The position numbers were made by a program, and so were the translations under genes. Shown here piece after piece: positions 62,258-64,000 of a stretch of 64,000 nucleotides of DNA; positions within the stretch are counted from its first letter, which is position 1, and the number at the start of each line of letters is the position of its first letter. The notes below the pieces were generated by a model that was not told the origin of the DNA, did no database searches, and saw only the letters and a list, made by a program, of their open reading frames with translations. The stretch comes from Roseburia hominis (lineage in GTDB: Bacteria; Bacillota; Clostridia; Lachnospirales; Lachnospiraceae): NCBI GenBank assembly GCA_021771815.1, contig JAETOE010000016.1, positions 1 to 64,000 on the forward strand, in the 5' to 3' direction.

Positions 62258-63112
62258 ATGAAGTTAAATAATATGTGGAGAACCTTTGTAAAAAAGTTAA
62301 AGGAGGATGCGGCATACAGAAAGCGTTTTTGGTTGATTGTAATTGCCGCGCTTCTCGTGCTTGCCGCCTGCTGCATTGGCTATGTGGTGCATTATTATCG
62401 TGCATTGGACAGGCAGGAAGCGCTATATGAGGAACTGCGTGTGACGGAAATGCCGGAGTCGGTCATGATTGAAGCGGAAGTGTCGGAGCAGGGGGAAACA
62501 GAGCCGCAGACCTGTGAAGCCGTCTATGATTTTGACGCATTGCAGGAAGAGAATGCGGATATCTATGCGTGGATCACAGTGCCGGGAACTCAGGTCGATT
62601 ATCCGGTGCTCCAGAGCGAGACGGACAATTATTATCTGGAGCGCAATCTGGATGATTCCCCGGGCTATCCGGGCTGCCTGTATACGAACAAGTGCAATCA
62701 GAAGGATTTCTCCGATTACAATACGGTCATTTACGGACATAACATGAAAAACGGCAGTATGTTCGGCTGTCTGCATTCTTACGAGGATGCGGAATTCTTT
62801 GATGAGAACCGCAAGATCATTGTCTACACGAAAGAGGGATGTCTGACCTATGAAATCTGTGCTGCGGTGAAGTTTACGGATGTTTATATTCCGGCTTACT
62901 ATGATGGGACGACCTCTTTGGGCAGGGATGCGTTCCTTGCAGCGGTGAAAGAAGAGAGCGCAAAAAGCGATGTCTCGCATATGGCAGAAGATATCGAAAT
63001 TCAGCCGGAGGATAAGATAATCACACTTTCTACCTGCGTGAACGGCGAGCGGGAAAAGCGCTGGCTGATCGTGGGGCGGCTGGTGAGCGAACTGCCGTAC
63101 GCAGCCAATTAA
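62258..63112 (+). CDS. Class B sortase
   Basis: A 284-residue sortase: N-terminal membrane anchor (FWLIVIAALLVLAACCIGYVV), sortase fold with NADIYAWITVPGTQVDYPVL, catalytic His161 (YGHNMKNGSMFG), Cys260 in TLSTC and Arg268. This is SrtB, which in Clostridia cleaves (S/N)PxTG-like motifs and joins proteins to peptidoglycan. The adjacent surface protein with SPKTA is the natural substrate candidate. The start is 20 bases after the LCP stop. Confidence 0.93.
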   Translation: MKLNNMWRTFVKKLKEDAAYRKRFWLIVIAALLVLAACCIGYVVHYYRALDRQEALYEELRVTEMPESVMIEAEVSEQGETEPQTCEAVYDFDALQEENADIYAWITVPGTQVDYPVLQSETDNYYLERNLDDSPGYPGCLYTNKCNQKDFSDYNTVIYGHNMKNGSMFGCLHSYEDAEFFDENRKIIVYTKEGCLTYEICAAVKFTDVYIPAYYDGTTSLGRDAFLAAVKEESAKSDVSHMAEDIEIQPEDKIITLSTCVNGEREKRWLIVGRLVSELPYAAN

Positions 63113-63126
63113 AAGCTGTCGGGAAG

Positions 63127-63172
63127 CTACATAACGTGTTACCGGAAAACTACATAATGTGTTACCGGAAAA
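63127..63172. repeat. 23-base tandem repeat before lepB
   Basis: CTACATAAYGTGTTACCGGAAAA occurs twice in tandem (63127-63149, 63150-63172), differing at one base. It lies between the sortase stop and a terminator-like hairpin. Function unknown. Confidence 0.8.
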
Positions 63173-63182
63173 TGGAATTGCG

Positions 63183-63230
63183 AAGCCACATGGTTTGTGT
63201 TAAAGTAGAACAGGAATCATGTGGTTTTTT
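63183..63230 (+). terminator. Terminator-like hairpin before lepB
   Basis: AGCCACATG (63184-63192) pairs with CATGTGGTT (63218-63226) around a 25-base loop, followed by TTTT. The run of T lies only 16 bases before the lepB start, so read-through or an attenuation role is needed for lepB expression. Confidence 0.6.
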
Positions 63231-63245
63231 GAGCGGAGAGATAAA

Positions 63246-63827
63246 ATGCGTAGACGTAGGGGCGGACTGAATTTTGGGAGACAGAAGAAAAAAGTAAATG
63301 TGGCAGTCGTGCGGGAGGTGTGCGTATGGGCGGTCGAGATATTGATTACACTTCTTTTGGCATTTACACTTGTCTATTTTGTCGGACTGCGTACAAGCGT
63401 GGTCGGACAGTCTATGGCGGAGACATTGGAAGGCGGAAGCGAGATTTTGGTCAATCGCTTTATCTATAAAGTGACGAATCCCAAGGCGAATGACATTATC
63501 GTGTTCCTGCCGAACGGAAATGAGAAATCACATTATTATGTCAAACGTGTGATCGGTGTTCCGGGCGATACGGTTTGGATCAAAAACGGAGAGGTCTACG
63601 TGAACGGAGAATTGTTTGAGGAGGAGGTCGATGTGACGTCGATCGAGGAGGCCGGGCTTGCGGCGGAAGAGATTACGCTGGAGCAGGACGAGTTCTTTGT
63701 GCTCGGAGACAACCGCAACAATAGTGAAGACAGTCGTTACGCGAATATCGGTAATATAAGGAAGGAATATATTATCGGAAAAGCCTGGTTCATTGTGGCT
63801 CCGTGGGGAGATTTCGGCTTTCTGTAG
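63246..63827 (+). CDS. lepB: Signal peptidase I
   Basis: A 193-residue type I signal peptidase: basic cytoplasmic start, one membrane helix (VEILITLLLAFTLVYFV), catalytic Ser56 (GQSMAETL) and Lys100 (YYVKRVIGVPGD), and the C-terminal FFVLGDNRNNSEDSRY. It removes signal peptides, such as that of the surface protein upstream. ATG 63246 (ribosome site GGAGAGATAAA) is preferred; ATG 63219 lies in the hairpin. It is in its conserved place between rplS and rbgA, except for the inserted surface genes. Confidence 0.95.
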   Translation: MRRRRGGLNFGRQKKKVNVAVVREVCVWAVEILITLLLAFTLVYFVGLRTSVVGQSMAETLEGGSEILVNRFIYKVTNPKANDIIVFLPNGNEKSHYYVKRVIGVPGDTVWIKNGEVYVNGELFEEEVDVTSIEEAGLAAEEITLEQDEFFVLGDNRNNSEDSRYANIGNIRKEYIIGKAWFIVAPWGDFGFL

Positions 63828-63857
63828 TAGGAACACGTTTGGTAAAGGGAGGTAAGA

Positions 63858-64000
63858 ATGCAATTTCAATGGTACCCCGGGCATATGACGAAAGCAAAGC
63901 GTCAGATGCAGGAGGATATGAAGCTGATCGATCTGGTGATTGAACTGGTGGACGCGAGAATTCCACTCAGCAGCAGGAATCCGGACATCGACGAGCTTGG
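63858..64000 (+). CDS. rbgA: Ribosome biogenesis GTPase RbgA (partial)
   Basis: The first 47 codons of an RbgA/YlqF gene: [20 protein letters not shown], then [20 protein letters not shown]. The gene runs off the window end. RbgA is a circularly permuted GTPase needed for late 50S assembly. GGGAGGTAAGA precedes the ATG. Confidence 0.95.
   Translation, partial: MQFQWYPGHMTKAKRQMQEDMKLIDLVIELVDARIPLSSRNPDIDEL

Overview
The window reads as a chromosomal segment of a low-to-mid GC Gram-positive Clostridia, most likely a gut Lachnospiraceae. The evidence is strong AGGAGG-type ribosome binding sites, sigma-A promoters with 17-base spacers, the Firmicute gene order ackA-DUF177-rpmF-plsX-acpP-rnc-smc-ftsY-ylxM-ffh-rpsP-khpA-rimM-trmD-rplS-lepB-rbgA, a CIRCE/HrcA operator, a class B sortase and several Rpn-family nuclease genes. 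This placement is an inference; there is no rRNA in the window. I saw no tRNA, rRNA, CRISPR array, insertion sequence or prophage.

Layout. 0.1-3.0 kb: ACT-domain protein, UPF0210 protein and a glycosyltransferase. 3.2-8.3 kb: an ABC-2 exporter (one ATPase, two permeases) followed by a DesK-like kinase and a NarL-type regulator. 8.5-10.5 kb: stand-alone IMP cyclohydrolase and AICAR transformylase, the last two steps of purine synthesis. 10.6-21.9 kb: a tannin/gallate catabolic locus with lpdC-type gallate decarboxylase (UbiD family), lpdB (UbiX-type), a LysR regulator, an MFS/GPH transporter, a 1293-residue ORF made of three esterases (broken esterase, lipoprotein esterase, tannase), an lpdD-like chaperone, a GH3 enzyme and beta-phosphoglucomutase. 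The lpdC and transporter promoters carry the same 23-base operator with identical spacing to -35 and -10, so the two transcription units probably form one LysR regulon.

21.9-31.8 kb is accessory DNA: a chemoreceptor-like remnant, a MerR-type promoter driving an iron alcohol dehydrogenase, aldo/keto reductase debris, Rpn nuclease genes and remnants, and a complete Wadjet (jetABCD) operon in which jetD carries an in-frame array of six 15-base units. 32.0-36.6 kb: ABC exporter, HExxH peptidase and an OmpR-type two-component system. 36.7-38.4 kb: CIRCE-controlled hsp20-dnaJ. tmcAL follows on the minus strand.

40-64 kb is the conserved housekeeping backbone (acetate kinase, lipid and ribosome biogenesis, SRP pathway) interrupted by insertions: ilvA, a purine permease and a toxin-antitoxin pair between ftsY and ylxM; a glycosyltransferase between trmD and rplS; and a surface-protein/LCP/sortase B group between rplS and lepB. 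trmD is fused to an acetyltransferase. The surface-protein promoter contains an 11-G tract between -35 and -10, which looks like a phase-variation switch. The last gene, rbgA, is cut by the window end.
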